DNA of 64,000 nt from NCBI RefSeq assembly GCF_044763875.1, contig NZ_JBIWGZ010000009.1, forward strand, positions 62,001 to 126,000, in the 5' to 3' direction. The translations under genes and the position numbers were made by a program. This document shows, piece by piece, positions 10,001 through 18,160 of this stretch (position 1 is its first letter; each line of letters starts with the position of its first letter). The DNA is from Rummeliibacillus sp044763875. GTDB taxonomy: Bacteria > Bacillota > Bacilli > Bacillales_A > Planococcaceae. Below the pieces are notes generated by a model, which ran no database searches, was not told where the DNA came from, and was given only the letters and a program-made list of their open reading frames with translations.

Positions 10001-11430
10001 ACAAAATCATCACGATTTTCTACAGAACCTTCATCAAAAGGTGTTTTCTTTGTACCAGCTCGAATAGCAATTGTTGTCTTTTCACCTTTCGTAAAATACC
10101 TAGGATCAACGGGTACTTTTAATGTTGTATATTCTGTAATCTTATTATGAAAAATAAATAATGGCTCATTGCCGATCGTTATGCCGTTTTCAAAATATCT
10201 ATCCACTTTATTTACATCGACTACGTAATAAGCTTTATTGTCCAATGTATAACTTGTTTTACCTGTAACATCTTTGTTATCCAATGTTAAGGTTGTTTGT
10301 GAATTATCTTTTGAATGAAAAGCTTTTATTAACGCATTTTGAGATAACACAGTATTATCATCTACATTTAGCGAAATTCCCTCTGGAATTTTATCTTGCA
10401 TGACGTTAACTTTCTGTTTGGGTGATTCAACAGTATTTGTACCATCTGAAGCCAATACATAATATTCTAAATAGCTTTTTCCAATTAAATCGACAGAGGG
10501 GAATATATATTTATAAATACTACTCCCACTTTTTTTACTTAGGTCGACAGTATGATAGGTTGAGTCTTTATCAGTTTTATAGTAAAGTCGAGTTGTTTTA
10601 ATCAATTGATCATCAAAAACATTAAATGAAAGTGTCAGATCATCTTGCTCCACATTAAACTCTTCTGTATTTGTTAAATCTTGGATATTCGGCTTGTAAT
10701 CATCTTCAGAAAGTTGTACCTTTTGATCTGGTACTTGTAACGGCAATAGCGATCCTGGTGTAGCGAAATCTGTTTTACTTCTATACTTTTTCATCATATT
10801 ATCATTCGGTGTTCTAGGATATGTATAGAGTATTCCTTTGTCCTCTGCAGTATCTAAGTTTTGTAAATCATCATTATAAAACGCTACAGCAACATCTTCT
10901 CCTACATTTGTCGCAATTGCTATTCCGCGTTCACTATCATTTGCTAAACCGCTTGAATTAACCTTCACAATGTCTTCGTTTTCTACTAATTGAACTCCAT
11001 AATGTTGATTGAAATCTTCTACGGTTTTATCTTGATTGTGTGAATTAGTTATCCAGTACACAAAAGTATCTCCAGAAGCTAATTCGATATCCTCCTTTAC
11101 AGCTGGCATTACTATATCTTCTTTTGATGCTTTCTTTGGATAACGATAGTGAATTTTATAATCTTTTAAATTAATTGCTTTGATTGAGTTGTTATAAATC
11201 TCGATGAATTCGTAGCCATCAGCTGAACCAATATTAACTGAATCTGGCACTATCTCCGTAATTAATAAATATGGAACTTTCTGTGAATCAAAATCATTTC
11301 CTACTGTTTTTCCCGACATTTGATTAGATAATTCTTCAGCTTCCACATTCTGAATTTCAAGATTTTGAAAGCTAGTGGCTAATAGAAGCAAGCATACAGT
11401 TAGAATTGATACAATTATTTTTCTACTCAC
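7075..11430 (-). CDS. Large secreted lamin-tail / metallophosphoesterase / FN3 protein
   Basis: A 1451-residue exported multidomain protein. The signal peptide (about residues 1-30, RKIIVSILTVCLLLL) probably ends at VEA. A lamin-tail domain follows (about 45-215, LLITEIVPDSVN...FIEIYNNS), then Ig-like and cadherin-like modules (about 220-830). A metallophosphoesterase domain (about 835-1060) carries SDTQYY, HTGDIVDN, LAGNHDVN and LSGHYFG. An InlB B-repeat (about 1197-1263, SGYTFTGWYADSNLK) and two fibronectin type III domains complete it. There is no LPXTG or SLH anchor. GGAGGAG lies 9 nt before the GTG at 11430; the longer TTG start overlaps that site. It is probably a cell-surface nucleotide- or phosphodiester-cleaving enzyme; the substrate is unknown. 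Confidence 0.88.
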   Translation of the reverse strand: MSRKIIVSILTVCLLLLATSFQNLEIQNVEAEELSNQMSGKTVGNDFDSQKVPYLLITEIVPDSVNIGSADGYEFIEIYNNSIKAINLKDYKIHYRYPKKASKEDIVMPAVKEDIELASGDTFVYWITNSHNQDKTVEDFNQHYGVQLVENEDIVKVNSSGLANDSERGIAIATNVGEDVAVAFYNDDLQNLDTAEDKGILYTYPRTPNDNMMKKYRSKTDFATPGSLLPLQVPDQKVQLSEDDYKPNIQDLTNTEEFNVEQDDLTLSFNVFDDQLIKTTRLYYKTDKDSTYHTVDLSKKSGSSIYKYIFPSVDLIGKSYLEYYVLASDGTNTVESPKQKVNVMQDKIPEGISLNVDDNTVLSQNALIKAFHSKDNSQTTLTLDNKDVTGKTSYTLDNKAYYVVDVNKVDRYFENGITIGNEPLFIFHNKITEYTTLKVPVDPRYFTKGEKTTIAIRAGTKKTPFDEGSVENRDDFVVKNIRLILSDGTVIQDPAYTDSTKEIKMGDSKGANPVIKSSFIIPEEKFTAKAYKWDTKSAKDGKHIVVAKNNKETVKANILVDNTAPLINPSIKAGQLYKGKFTINAEIKDNYSGVQNVTTTLDGEQITLPMNTSSATLAPGEHTLIIKAIDHAGNESKKTTKFKVVEEQPYVPKLVTPIDYAKEVSLAPKIKVAVSDPTGDELDISFNRAYQYQADQVKHMQIFENSTDNEPPKSIISEGEKVITNVDKLTKVDNQYITTTGTDRYPYQRFEVTLDNEVDNDDEIEVNWEGKSVIGRRVSMYIWNFDKNKWEVQEWKIADNSKNFKLNAKVKGANYIRNHKVQVLIQDEIASTNQFNYSFVWMSDTQYYSKSYPLIYQQMTQWIASQKDSMNIKYVFHTGDIVDNSTKSGQWVNADLAMKTLDTANVPYGVLAGNHDVNHIEYDYKKFDKYFGEKRFADRDYYGGSYQNNRGHYDLISEKGNDFIMLYLGWGIDDDSLAWVNQILKKYPDRKAILNFHEYLLASGERSSVGDIIFNKVVKPNNNVIAVLSGHYFGSATLVDNMDDNNDGITDRKVYQMLSDYSGAPDGGQGFMRILQVNPIENKIYVKTYSPYLNQYNYYNSTDYPGKDEFVIETDLTPKEKVVATDKLLVNVYTNDEIGKVTGVQNNKAAGVVWGNLENDKTYHWYAEVTDAYQGKVHSPIWSLQTVKKGDGFKDYNVTVKEPNGHVYEQKTIQDNEIMPEPKKSGYTFTGWYADSNLKKEFDFDTMLKKETTVYASFTKNPSPVKGLAASSSAYDSIILKWQQVADADGYILYRSESRNGKYTQIATNQKKSNVQFIDQKLTTGKQYFYKVKAYKKKDSIIIYSTDSSSISAKPKLSKPAKFAIDNFSGKSIKLSWEMTNGATGYEIYRGDHKSMHNSNIVTIKSGKTNYYIEKRVKAGKSYDYKVRAYRTVNGKKVYSDFSIIKTFKFK

Positions 11431-11660
11431 AACAAATAACTCCTCCAATTAATTATTTAAAAATACATATTAAAGCTAGAATTCCCCTTTATCCCAACTT
11501 TATGACATCTTTCTTTGGATCCATTTTACTAAATCCACATTCTTCATTATACCAATTTATTTATATGCTTCCATAAAACATTGGGAATTGTTACTATGTT
11601 TACAAAATATTTTATATCCTATTATTCAATTAGATAATATTCAGAAATTCGATTGTATGC

Positions 11661-11691
11661 AAAAAAGCCGTACAATTTAGAAAATTGTACG
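11661..11691 (-). terminator. Terminator of the liv operon
   Basis: CGTACAATTT (11669-11678) pairs perfectly with AAATTGTACG (11682-11691). On the minus strand GCTTTTTTG follows. It lies 12 bp past the livF stop. The rest of 11431-11660 is AT-rich upstream DNA of the secreted-protein gene with nothing recognisable. Confidence 0.9.
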
Positions 11692-11702
11692 ACCTCATCT
11701 TT

Positions 11703-12410
11703 CTAGAGTCCCCCTAAATAGGCGGCCCTAACTTTTTCAGTTTCTTGTAATTCATTGGCTGTACCGGATAGCACAACACGACCTGTTTCAATTACATATG
11801 CACGATCAGCTATTGAAAGTGCCATATGGGCATTTTGCTCAACCAATAGAATAGTTGTTCCTTCTTTTCGAATTTCTTCTATTGTATTAAAAATCGTCTT
11901 TACCATGATTGGTGCTAACCCCATTGATGGTTCATCTAACAATAACAGTTTAGGCTTTGCCATAATTGCACGCCCCATCGCTAGCATTTGTTGTTCACCA
12001 CCAGATAACGTACCTGATAGTTGTTTACGACGTTCTAATAAAATAGGAAATATCTTAAAAATACGCTCTTTATCCTTTGCAATCTCCGCTCGATCGTTCC
12101 GTAAATACGCACCTAATTCCAGATTTTCTTCCACCGTCATATTAGCAAATACACGGCGCCCTTCTGGAACATGCGAAATACCTACTTTAACTATAGACTG
12201 TGCCGGCTTTCCTGCAATTGAACTACCAAGATATTCAATTGATCCTTGTTTTGGTTTTAATAATCCAGATAACGTTTTTAACAGTGTACTCTTACCTGCT
12301 CCGTTCGCTCCAATTAATGTTACAATCTCACCTGCATTTACCTCTAAGGAGACACCCTTTAATGCTTGAATATTACCGTAAAATACATTGATGTCATTTA
12401 CTTTCAGCAT
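11703..12410 (-). CDS. livF: Branched-chain amino acid ABC transporter ATP-binding protein LivF
   Basis: A 235-residue ATPase subunit. Walker A is GANGAGKST near residue 35, the signature is LSGGEQQ near 135, Walker B is LLLLDEPSMGL near 155, and the H-loop is in LLVEQNAH near 190. The SMGLAP and VEQNA sequences are typical of LivF rather than LivG. It is the last gene of livJ-livH-livM-livG-livF, starts 1 bp after livG and has GGAGG upstream. With LivG it powers high-affinity uptake of leucine, isoleucine and valine. Confidence 0.95.
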   Translation of the reverse strand: MLKVNDINVFYGNIQALKGVSLEVNAGEIVTLIGANGAGKSTLLKTLSGLLKPKQGSIEYLGSSIAGKPAQSIVKVGISHVPEGRRVFANMTVEENLELGAYLRNDRAEIAKDKERIFKIFPILLERRKQLSGTLSGGEQQMLAMGRAIMAKPKLLLLDEPSMGLAPIMVKTIFNTIEEIRKEGTTILLVEQNAHMALSIADRAYVIETGRVVLSGTANELQETEKVRAAYLGGL

Positions 12411-12411
12411 C

Positions 12412-13188
12412 TTAATCCGTTACCTCCTCACCTAAATAAGCTTCAATTACCTTCGGATTATTACGAATTTCCTCTGGATTACCATGAGCAATTAGTTGAC
12501 CATGGTCAAGAACATAAATACGTTCACAAATCCCCATTACTAACCCCATATCGTGTTCTATTAATAGAATCGTCAAATCGAATTTTTCACGAATAAGTGC
12601 AATTAGTTCCATTAGTTCTTGTGTTTCTTGAGGGTTCATACCCGCCGCAGGTTCATCTAGCAATAATAGCTTCGGCTTAGCTGCTAAGGCACGAGCTATT
12701 TCAAGACGGCGCTGCATCCCATATGGAAGGTTCTTTGCTAATTCGTACATATACTTATCTAGACCAAAGATCTTCAAAAACTCGATTGATTCTTGTTCCA
12801 TTTTAGCTTCCCCTAAGAAGTGATTTGGCAAACGTAAAATAGAACTGAAAACAGAATGATGTGCAAGTGAGTGGTTTGCTACCTTTACATTATCCAAAAC
12901 AGATAGTTCTTTAAACAATCGAATATTTTGGAATGTACGGCTGACACCACTTTTCGTCACCTGGTGTGGGGACATATTGTTTGTCTTTTTACCATCGAAA
13001 GTAATAATACCCTCTGTTGGTTTATAAACACCCGTTAACATATTGAAACTTGTCGTTTTCCCAGCACCATTCGGGCCGATTAAACCAATCAGTTCACCTT
13101 GATACATTTCCATATTCAAGCCGGATACAGCTTTCAAACCACCAAACTGAATCCCTACATTTTCAACTTTTAAAAGAAGGTCACTCAT
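12412..13188 (-). CDS. livG: Branched-chain amino acid ABC transporter ATP-binding protein LivG
   Basis: A 258-residue ATPase subunit. Walker A is GPNGAGKTT near residue 38. The long LivG-type insert (FQNIRLFKELSVLDNVKVA) lies near 85-103. The signature region YGMQRRLEIARAL lies near 155 and Walker B LLLLDEPAAGMNP near 170. GGAGG is only 2 nt from the ATG at 13194 but 8 nt from the ATG at 13188, so the latter is chosen. The start overlaps the livM stop by 8 bp (ATGAGTGA), indicating coupled translation. Confidence 0.95.
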   Translation of the reverse strand: MSDLLLKVENVGIQFGGLKAVSGLNMEMYQGELIGLIGPNGAGKTTSFNMLTGVYKPTEGIITFDGKKTNNMSPHQVTKSGVSRTFQNIRLFKELSVLDNVKVANHSLAHHSVFSSILRLPNHFLGEAKMEQESIEFLKIFGLDKYMYELAKNLPYGMQRRLEIARALAAKPKLLLLDEPAAGMNPQETQELMELIALIREKFDLTILLIEHDMGLVMGICERIYVLDHGQLIAHGNPEEIRNNPKVIEAYLGEEVTD

Positions 13189-14128
13189 GTACATTTCCTC
13201 CTTTTGACTTTTTACCGAATTTGAAGATATCCGTAATTTCTTTTGTCCCCATCAAACCAGATGGACGATAAAGCATAACAACAATTAGTACTAAACTATA
13301 GATAATCATACGAGTTTCAGGGAATTCTTGTAAATACAATGAGATAACCGTAAGCAATATTGCTGCAATAATAGATCCAGATAAACTTCCTAAACCACCT
13401 AACACAACATAGATTAAAATATCAAATGACTTTAAGAAGCCAAATTGTGAAGGCTGAATTATAAAGAAATTATGAGAGAATAATCCTCCAGCAAGCCCAG
13501 CAAAGAACGAGCCAATTGCAAAAGCTAATACTTTATAATAGGTAGTGTTAATTCCCATCGCATCCGCAGCAATTTCATCTTCCCGAACAGCGATACATGC
13601 ACGACCGTGGCGAGAATTTGTGAAATTTGAAATCACAATAACGGTGATTAATACACAAAAGAATGCGTAAGTCCAAGTTGTCAGGTAATCTACCTGCATA
13701 CCTGCTGCTCCACCCACATAGTCAATATTTAAGAAGATAATACGGATGATTTCCGCAAATCCAAGAGTAGCAATTGCTAAATAATCTCCTTTTAAACGCA
13801 GTGTAGGAATACCTACAATTAAACCTGCAATTGCTGCTACAATTGCACCGATTAATAAGCCTACTGGGAATGGCCATCCTAAATTGGTTGTAAAAATAGC
13901 TGAAACATAAGCACCTACTGCTAAAAAACCAGCATGACCAATAGAGAACTGACCTGTAATGCCGATAACTAAATGTAAACTAACCGCCAATATAATATTG
14001 ATCGCAATTGTGATAAATAGATTTGAATAATACATATCCAGCTGTCCACTTGAAATCAAGAACTGCACAACAGCATAGAGAACAAGAGCTATGGCAACAT
14101 AAATCCAAAATACTTTAGACTTTTTCAT
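13181..14128 (-). CDS. livM: Branched-chain amino acid ABC transporter permease LivM
   Basis: A 315-residue inner-membrane permease with about eight to nine hydrophobic segments. It has LivM landmarks GHAGFLAVGAYVSA near residue 70, TLRLKGDYLAIATLGFAEI near 115 and SRHGRACIAVREDEIAADAMG near 185, the cytoplasmic loop that contacts the ATPases. AGGTGA places the start at the ATG at 14128 rather than the GTG at 14137. It forms a heterodimeric channel with LivH and overlaps livG by 8 bp. Confidence 0.94.
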   Translation of the reverse strand: MKKSKVFWIYVAIALVLYAVVQFLISSGQLDMYYSNLFITIAINIILAVSLHLVIGITGQFSIGHAGFLAVGAYVSAIFTTNLGWPFPVGLLIGAIVAAIAGLIVGIPTLRLKGDYLAIATLGFAEIIRIIFLNIDYVGGAAGMQVDYLTTWTYAFFCVLITVIVISNFTNSRHGRACIAVREDEIAADAMGINTTYYKVLAFAIGSFFAGLAGGLFSHNFFIIQPSQFGFLKSFDILIYVVLGGLGSLSGSIIAAILLTVISLYLQEFPETRMIIYSLVLIVVMLYRPSGLMGTKEITDIFKFGKKSKGGNVHE

Positions 14129-14141
14129 AAGTACCACTCAC

Positions 14142-15017
14142 CTACACTTTCTCACGGGTGTTTTTACCAAAGATACCCGACGGTCTAAAGATTAAAATCA
14201 AGATTAAAATAACGAACGCTGCAGCATCGCGCCACAACGAGAAGCCTAATGCACTTACAACGGTTTCAACTACACCAAGTACCATACCACCCGTCATCGC
14301 ACCAGGAATACTGCCTATACCACCAAGAACTGCAGCTACGAATGCCTTAACCCCAGGGATAATACCCATTAAAGGATCAATTTTAGTATAGTAAACACCA
14401 AAAATAACACCCGCAGCACCCGCTAAAGCAGAACCAATTGCAAATGTTACAGAAATGGTATTATCAACGTTAATACCCATTAAGCGAGCTGCCTCTACAT
14501 CATACGAAACTGCACGCATTGCTTTACCAATTTTCGTTTTATGTACTACGAATTGTAGAATAATCATTAGAGCAATCGATACAGACAAGATCATAATAGA
14601 TTGCATGCTAATTTGTGCACCTAAAAAATAAAAGGTTTTATTTGAAATAACATCTGGATATGCCTCTGGTTGAGCACCACGGAAGAAAATAGTAGTATAT
14701 TCGATTAATAATGATACCCCGATGGCAGTAATTAAAGCTGCAATACGTGTTGCATTACGTAAACGTTTATAAGCAATACGTTCAATGAATACCCCTAAAA
14801 TTGCACATACAACCATTGCTAAAAGTAGTGCTGGGAAGAATCCAAAACCCCATCTTGAAATAGCAAAGAATCCTATAAAAGCACCGATCATGAACACATC
14901 TCCATGTGCAAAGTTGATCAGTTTAATAATGCCGTATACCATCGTGTATCCAAGTGCAATTAACGCATAAATACTACCGAGTGAAATACCATTAACTAAT
15001 TGTTGCAACCACTCCAT
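14142..15017 (-). CDS. livH: Branched-chain amino acid ABC transporter permease LivH
   Basis: A 291-residue permease subunit beginning MEWLQQLVNGISLGSIYALI, the usual LivH opening. Further landmarks are INFAHGDVFMIGAF near residue 42, the EAA-like loop KIGKAMRAVSYDVEAARLMG near 160 and GGIGSIPGAMTGG near 235. AAGGAG is 10 nt before the ATG at 15017. The upstream 7 residues of the longer frame are not expected. It follows livJ after a hairpin that probably tunes the ratio of permease to binding protein. Confidence 0.94.
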   Translation of the reverse strand: MEWLQQLVNGISLGSIYALIALGYTMVYGIIKLINFAHGDVFMIGAFIGFFAISRWGFGFFPALLLAMVVCAILGVFIERIAYKRLRNATRIAALITAIGVSLLIEYTTIFFRGAQPEAYPDVISNKTFYFLGAQISMQSIMILSVSIALMIILQFVVHKTKIGKAMRAVSYDVEAARLMGINVDNTISVTFAIGSALAGAAGVIFGVYYTKIDPLMGIIPGVKAFVAAVLGGIGSIPGAMTGGMVLGVVETVVSALGFSLWRDAAAFVILILILIFRPSGIFGKNTREKV

Positions 15018-15058
15018 ATAAATCTCACTCCTTCTCAAAAGCTTTATAAAGTAATGAC

Positions 15059-15084
15059 AAAAGGGAGGTCAGTGCCCCCCTTTT
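15059..15084 (-). terminator. Attenuating hairpin between livJ and livHMGF
   Basis: AAAAGGG-A-GG (15059-15068) pairs with CC-C-CCCTTTT (15075-15084), with a 6-nt loop and one mismatch. On the minus strand four T follow. Hairpins of this kind after a binding-protein gene usually allow partial read-through, so that livJ is expressed more than the membrane subunits. Confidence 0.65.
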
Positions 15085-15098
15085 CTAACTAAAGTACA

Positions 15099-16301
15099 TT
15101 AAGGATTAACTTTAGAGTTGAACACTTGTTTACCGTCTTTAAATTCAAGAACTGTTGCTGTTTTCACCGGGTTGTGTTTGTCATCTACTGAGAAGTTACC
15201 TGTAACTAGTGACAAGTCTTTTGTACTTTCTAATGCATCTTTAATTTTTTCTCCATTTGTTGAACCTGCACGTTCAATTGCATCTTTTAACCAATAAACT
15301 GTGTCATAACCTAGGGCATTAAATGCATCTGGTGCTTGATCACCATTTTCTTCTTTAAATGATTTTACAAATTTTTGAATTTTTTCATCTGGGTCTTCTG
15401 CAGAGTAGTGGTTTGTAAAGTACGTATTATTGAGTGAATCTTTACCAGCTAACTCAACCATTTTCGGAGAATCCCAACCATCTCCACCCATAAGAGGTAC
15501 ATCAATACCTGCTGCGCGGGCTTGTTTAATAATTAAGCCCACTTCTTCGTAATAACCTGGAATATAGATGAAATCAGGTTTTTTAGATTTTAAACGTGTT
15601 AGTGTTGATTTGAAATCTGTATCTTTTGCTACATAAGATTCTTCTGCTACAACTTTACCGCCGTTTTGCTCAACTGTTTCCTTAAATGATTTTGCTAGCC
15701 CTTTTGCATAATCGCTTGCACTATCTGCGTAAATTGCCACATTTTTTGCTTTTAAATTATTTAAAGCAAAATTTGCTGCGATTTGTCCTTGGAATGGATC
15801 GATGAAGCAAGTACGGAAAGCATAATCATTTAATTGGCCCTTTTCGGTTACAGTCACTGTTTCAGATGTTGCAGAAGGTCCAATAATAGGCATTTTATAC
15901 TTGTTTGCAATTTGTACAGCAGCTACTGTATTGCCAGATGTTGCAGAACCAATTTGTGCTACAACTTTTTCTTGTGTTGCTAACTTAATTGCAGCAGCTG
16001 TCGCTTCAGAATTTTCCGACTTATTATCAATTTCGACTGGAACAATTTTTTTGCCATCAATACCACCAGCCTCGTTGATTTCATTAATAGCAAGTTTTGC
16101 ACCTTTAGAAATACCTGATCCGTAGGAAGCTACTGCACCAGATAACTCTAGATTCAAACCTACTTTGATTTCTTTACTACTACTTCCTGAGCTACTTGAA
16201 GATGAGTTATCTTTACTACCACAGCCCGCAAGTACACCAACAACTAAAGATGATGCCAAAAATACCGAAGCATAACGTTTTAATTTGTTTTTTGATTTCA
16301 T
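15099..16301 (-). CDS. livJ: Branched-chain amino acid-binding lipoprotein
   Basis: A 400-residue extracellular substrate-binding lipoprotein. The signal peptide ends in the lipobox VLAGC (Cys near residue 27), followed by a flexible serine-rich linker. The periplasmic-binding-protein type I fold of the Leu/Ile/Val family follows: KVGLNLELSGAVASYG near 47, LSSA-type ligand region QIGSATSGNTVAA near 115 and YIPGYYEEVGLIIKQAR near 245. AGAGGGGG precedes the ATG. It is the first gene of the liv operon and delivers branched-chain amino acids to LivHM. Confidence 0.94.
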   Translation of the reverse strand: MKSKNKLKRYASVFLASSLVVGVLAGCGSKDNSSSSSSGSSSKEIKVGLNLELSGAVASYGSGISKGAKLAINEINEAGGIDGKKIVPVEIDNKSENSEATAAAIKLATQEKVVAQIGSATSGNTVAAVQIANKYKMPIIGPSATSETVTVTEKGQLNDYAFRTCFIDPFQGQIAANFALNNLKAKNVAIYADSASDYAKGLAKSFKETVEQNGGKVVAEESYVAKDTDFKSTLTRLKSKKPDFIYIPGYYEEVGLIIKQARAAGIDVPLMGGDGWDSPKMVELAGKDSLNNTYFTNHYSAEDPDEKIQKFVKSFKEENGDQAPDAFNALGYDTVYWLKDAIERAGSTNGEKIKDALESTKDLSLVTGNFSVDDKHNPVKTATVLEFKDGKQVFNSKVNP

Positions 16302-16625
16302 GTAATATCCCCCTCTTACAGTCTATTCTTTTTGATATTTCAGATAATTATAAATAGTCTGAAATATTAGTAGATATAATTTTATTCTTTTATAAATTTG
16401 TTAGACTTTTTTACAACTCATATTGTAAATGATTCATATCATTTAGTCTATATTAATTTTTAGTAAATTTAAAATATTTAAAATTTATATTAAAAATAGT
16501 ATTTTTTTATTATTATTAATTTAAAATAGTATTTTTATGTCTTTTCATTAAGATGTATATTGATTGAAAAGGAGAACATATTTAGTTATTACCGTTCAGC
16601 AAGTTGCCGATATACCCTATTAACA
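16302..16625. other. AT-rich region upstream of livJ
   Basis: About 320 bp of very AT-rich DNA (long TTTTTATTATTATT-type runs around 16490-16540) that must contain the livJ promoter. No gene, operator palindrome or riboswitch was recognised. Confidence 0.5.
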
Positions 16626-16663
16626 AAAAAGCTGAGTAAGTTATATTTTTTTCTCAGCTTTTT
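16626..16663. terminator. Bidirectional terminator-like hairpin
   Basis: AAAAAGCTGAG (16626-16636) pairs perfectly with CTCAGCTTTTT (16653-16663). It spans the stop codon of the amidohydrolase-like remnant and probably served that lost gene on the minus strand. Confidence 0.75.
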
Positions 16664-16760
16664 CATTATTATTCACTTTTCTTCCTAAATAACCTGCCTG
16701 ATCAAAAACATACTTACCAGAAACAGTTGTTAAAGTAGAATCCTTATTTAAGGATTCTAC
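16641..16760 (-). pseudogene. C-terminal remnant, amidohydrolase-like
   Basis: On the minus strand about 38 codons remain open: ESLNKDSTLTTVSGKYVFDQ continuing AGYLGRKVNNNEKAEKK, then TAA. The pattern STLTTVSGKYVFD resembles the C-terminal strand of amidohydrolase-superfamily enzymes (V-x-x-T-x-V-x-G-K-x-V-F/Y). There is no start codon or upstream domain, and the remnant ends exactly at a 26-bp inverted repeat. The identification is weak because so little is left. Confidence 0.4.
16735..16760. repeat. Perfect 26-bp inverted repeat
   Basis: GTAGAATCCTTA (16735-16746) and TAAGGATTCTAC (16749-16760) are separated by only TT. There is no T run, so it is not a normal terminator. It marks the break point of the amidohydrolase-like remnant, suggesting that an inverted duplication accompanied the deletion. 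Confidence 0.6.
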
Positions 16761-16814
16761 TGGTTAAGCTATTCTCTCTTCAATTAATGATATGACTCAG
16801 GTATGCAATAGATA

Positions 16815-16853
16815 CAAGAAAAAGCTTAGTTCTCATAATAAGAACTAAGCTTT
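16815..16853 (-). terminator. Terminator of the SDR/MarR operon
   Basis: AAAGCTTAGTTCT (16821-16833) pairs perfectly with AGAACTAAGCTTT (16841-16853). On the minus strand it continues into TTCTTG. It is 4 bp past the marR stop. Confidence 0.85.
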
Positions 16854-16856
16854 CTC

Positions 16857-17279
16857 TTAAAATGTCTTGTTCAATAGCTTTTGTTGGATGGACAGATATT
16901 GTTCAATTTCTTCTTCACTCAACACACTGAATAGTTCTACTTGTATCTGACTCCCTACCCTTTGGGCTTCCTCCAATGCTTGTAAGCCTAAATTAGTTAT
17001 AGCCAATAATACATTTCTACGATCATCTGCATTATATTGGCGTTCTGCATAGCCCTCTTTTACCAACTTTGAGGCAATATTGGTCATTGCACCTGGTGTA
17101 TAACCTAGGTTCTCTGCTAATACGGTCTGCTTTTGAGCACCTCTTTGCTTAAGCTCACTGAGCACTAAAATAGGGGAAATTCCTATATAGTTTTGGATAC
17201 GTTGCGAAAATTGAATGATATTCGCATTATTCACTAATTCGTTTGCATGTATGAGTTGAAAAATATTCGTTTTTTTCAA
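16857..17279 (-). CDS. MarR-family transcriptional regulator
   Basis: A 140-residue winged-helix regulator. The DNA-binding domain spans about residues 38-105, with recognition helix LGYTPGAMTNIASKLVKEGYAER and wing sequence RQYNADDRRNVLLAITNLG. It starts at TTG 17279, 5 nt after AGGAGG. It lies 25 bp after the SDR gene and is probably cotranscribed with it, binding the palindromic DNA at 18086-18126 to control both. The inducing ligand is unknown, possibly the SDR substrate. Confidence 0.88.
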   Translation of the reverse strand: MKKTNIFQLIHANELVNNANIIQFSQRIQNYIGISPILVLSELKQRGAQKQTVLAENLGYTPGAMTNIASKLVKEGYAERQYNADDRRNVLLAITNLGLQALEEAQRVGSQIQVELFSVLSEEEIEQYLSIQQKLLNKTF

Positions 17280-17304
17280 AATGTCCTCCTAACCCCGAAA
17301 AATA

Positions 17305-18060
17305 CTACCGAAGCATGATTGAACCACCGTCAGTCATGATTGTTTGACCAGTGATATATTGTGAGTCTTCAGAAGCTAAAAATACTGCAACACGGCCGAT
17401 ATCTTCTTCAACATCACCAAAACGTCCCATTGGAATTTTATTTTTTACATCTTCATAGTATTCAGGTTGCGCTTTAGCCCATGCTTGTACACCTGGAGAG
17501 TTTGCAATTGGGCTGATTAAGTTTACATTGATACCGAAGCGTCCCCATTCGTTTGCAGCTACACGAGAGATACCACGAATTGCTTCTTTTGCGGCAGCAT
17601 AAGCACCTTGTGTTTCATGTCCGTTAAGACCAGCACCTGAAGCAAAGTTAATAATATTACCCTTTGTTTCTTTTAAATAAGGTAGTGCTGCTTGCATCAA
17701 ATAGAATGTTGGATAGAAACCTGTACCGAATGATAAGTCTAAATCAGCTTGAGTTGTTTCTTCAATTGTTTTTTGTTTTGAAGCATGCGCATTATTTACT
17801 AAGGTATTAAGTTTACCATACTTGTCGACAACGGTTTTAATGATATTTGGTAGGTTATCACGATCCATTAAGTTTGCTTGAAGGAACATGGACTGTGGAG
17901 AATATTGTTGTAATTCCTTTTCCATTACTTTCCCTGTTTCTTCATTTAAATCAACGATTGTAACAATTGCGCCCTCCTTAACCATTGCTTTTGCGATACC
18001 ACTTCCGATACCGCCTGCACCACCAGTTATAATTGCAACTTTCCCATCTAATTTCCCCAT
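17305..18060 (-). CDS. SDR-family NAD(P)-dependent oxidoreductase
   Basis: A 251-residue classical short-chain dehydrogenase. The cofactor motif is GGAGGIGSG near residue 13; the structural motif is NNAH near 88 in place of the usual NNAG. The catalytic region has Ser in NFASGAGL near 140 and Y-x-x-x-K in GAYAAAKEA near 155. The C-terminus ends in the FLASEDSQYITGQTIMTDGG signature. It is the first gene of a two-gene unit with a MarR regulator. The substrate cannot be predicted. Confidence 0.92.
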   Translation of the reverse strand: MGKLDGKVAIITGGAGGIGSGIAKAMVKEGAIVTIVDLNEETGKVMEKELQQYSPQSMFLQANLMDRDNLPNIIKTVVDKYGKLNTLVNNAHASKQKTIEETTQADLDLSFGTGFYPTFYLMQAALPYLKETKGNIINFASGAGLNGHETQGAYAAAKEAIRGISRVAANEWGRFGINVNLISPIANSPGVQAWAKAQPEYYEDVKNKIPMGRFGDVEEDIGRVAVFLASEDSQYITGQTIMTDGGSIMLR

Positions 18061-18085
18061 TGCTTACAACTCCTTTTTAAGAATA

Positions 18086-18126
18086 AATATATTTTAACAC
18101 TAAAATGTTTAACGTTAAAATATATT
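18086..18126. promoter_or_regulatory. Candidate MarR operator before the SDR/MarR operon
   Basis: AATATATTTTAAC (18086-18098) is repeated as a perfect inverted copy at 18114-18126, with a 15-bp spacer. Inside it TTTAACGTTAAA (18108-18119) is itself a perfect palindrome. Nested AT-rich palindromes of this kind 25-65 bp before the first start codon are typical MarR operators. That the cotranscribed MarR binds here is inferred. Confidence 0.7.
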
Positions 18127-18160
18127 GATTCCATAAAAGAATATATATAAAGTTAAAGAT

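Noticed and set aside
11755..12369. A 204-residue plus-strand frame opposite livF
   Set aside because: livF has every ABC ATPase motif in place; the antisense frame is a consequence of its codon usage.
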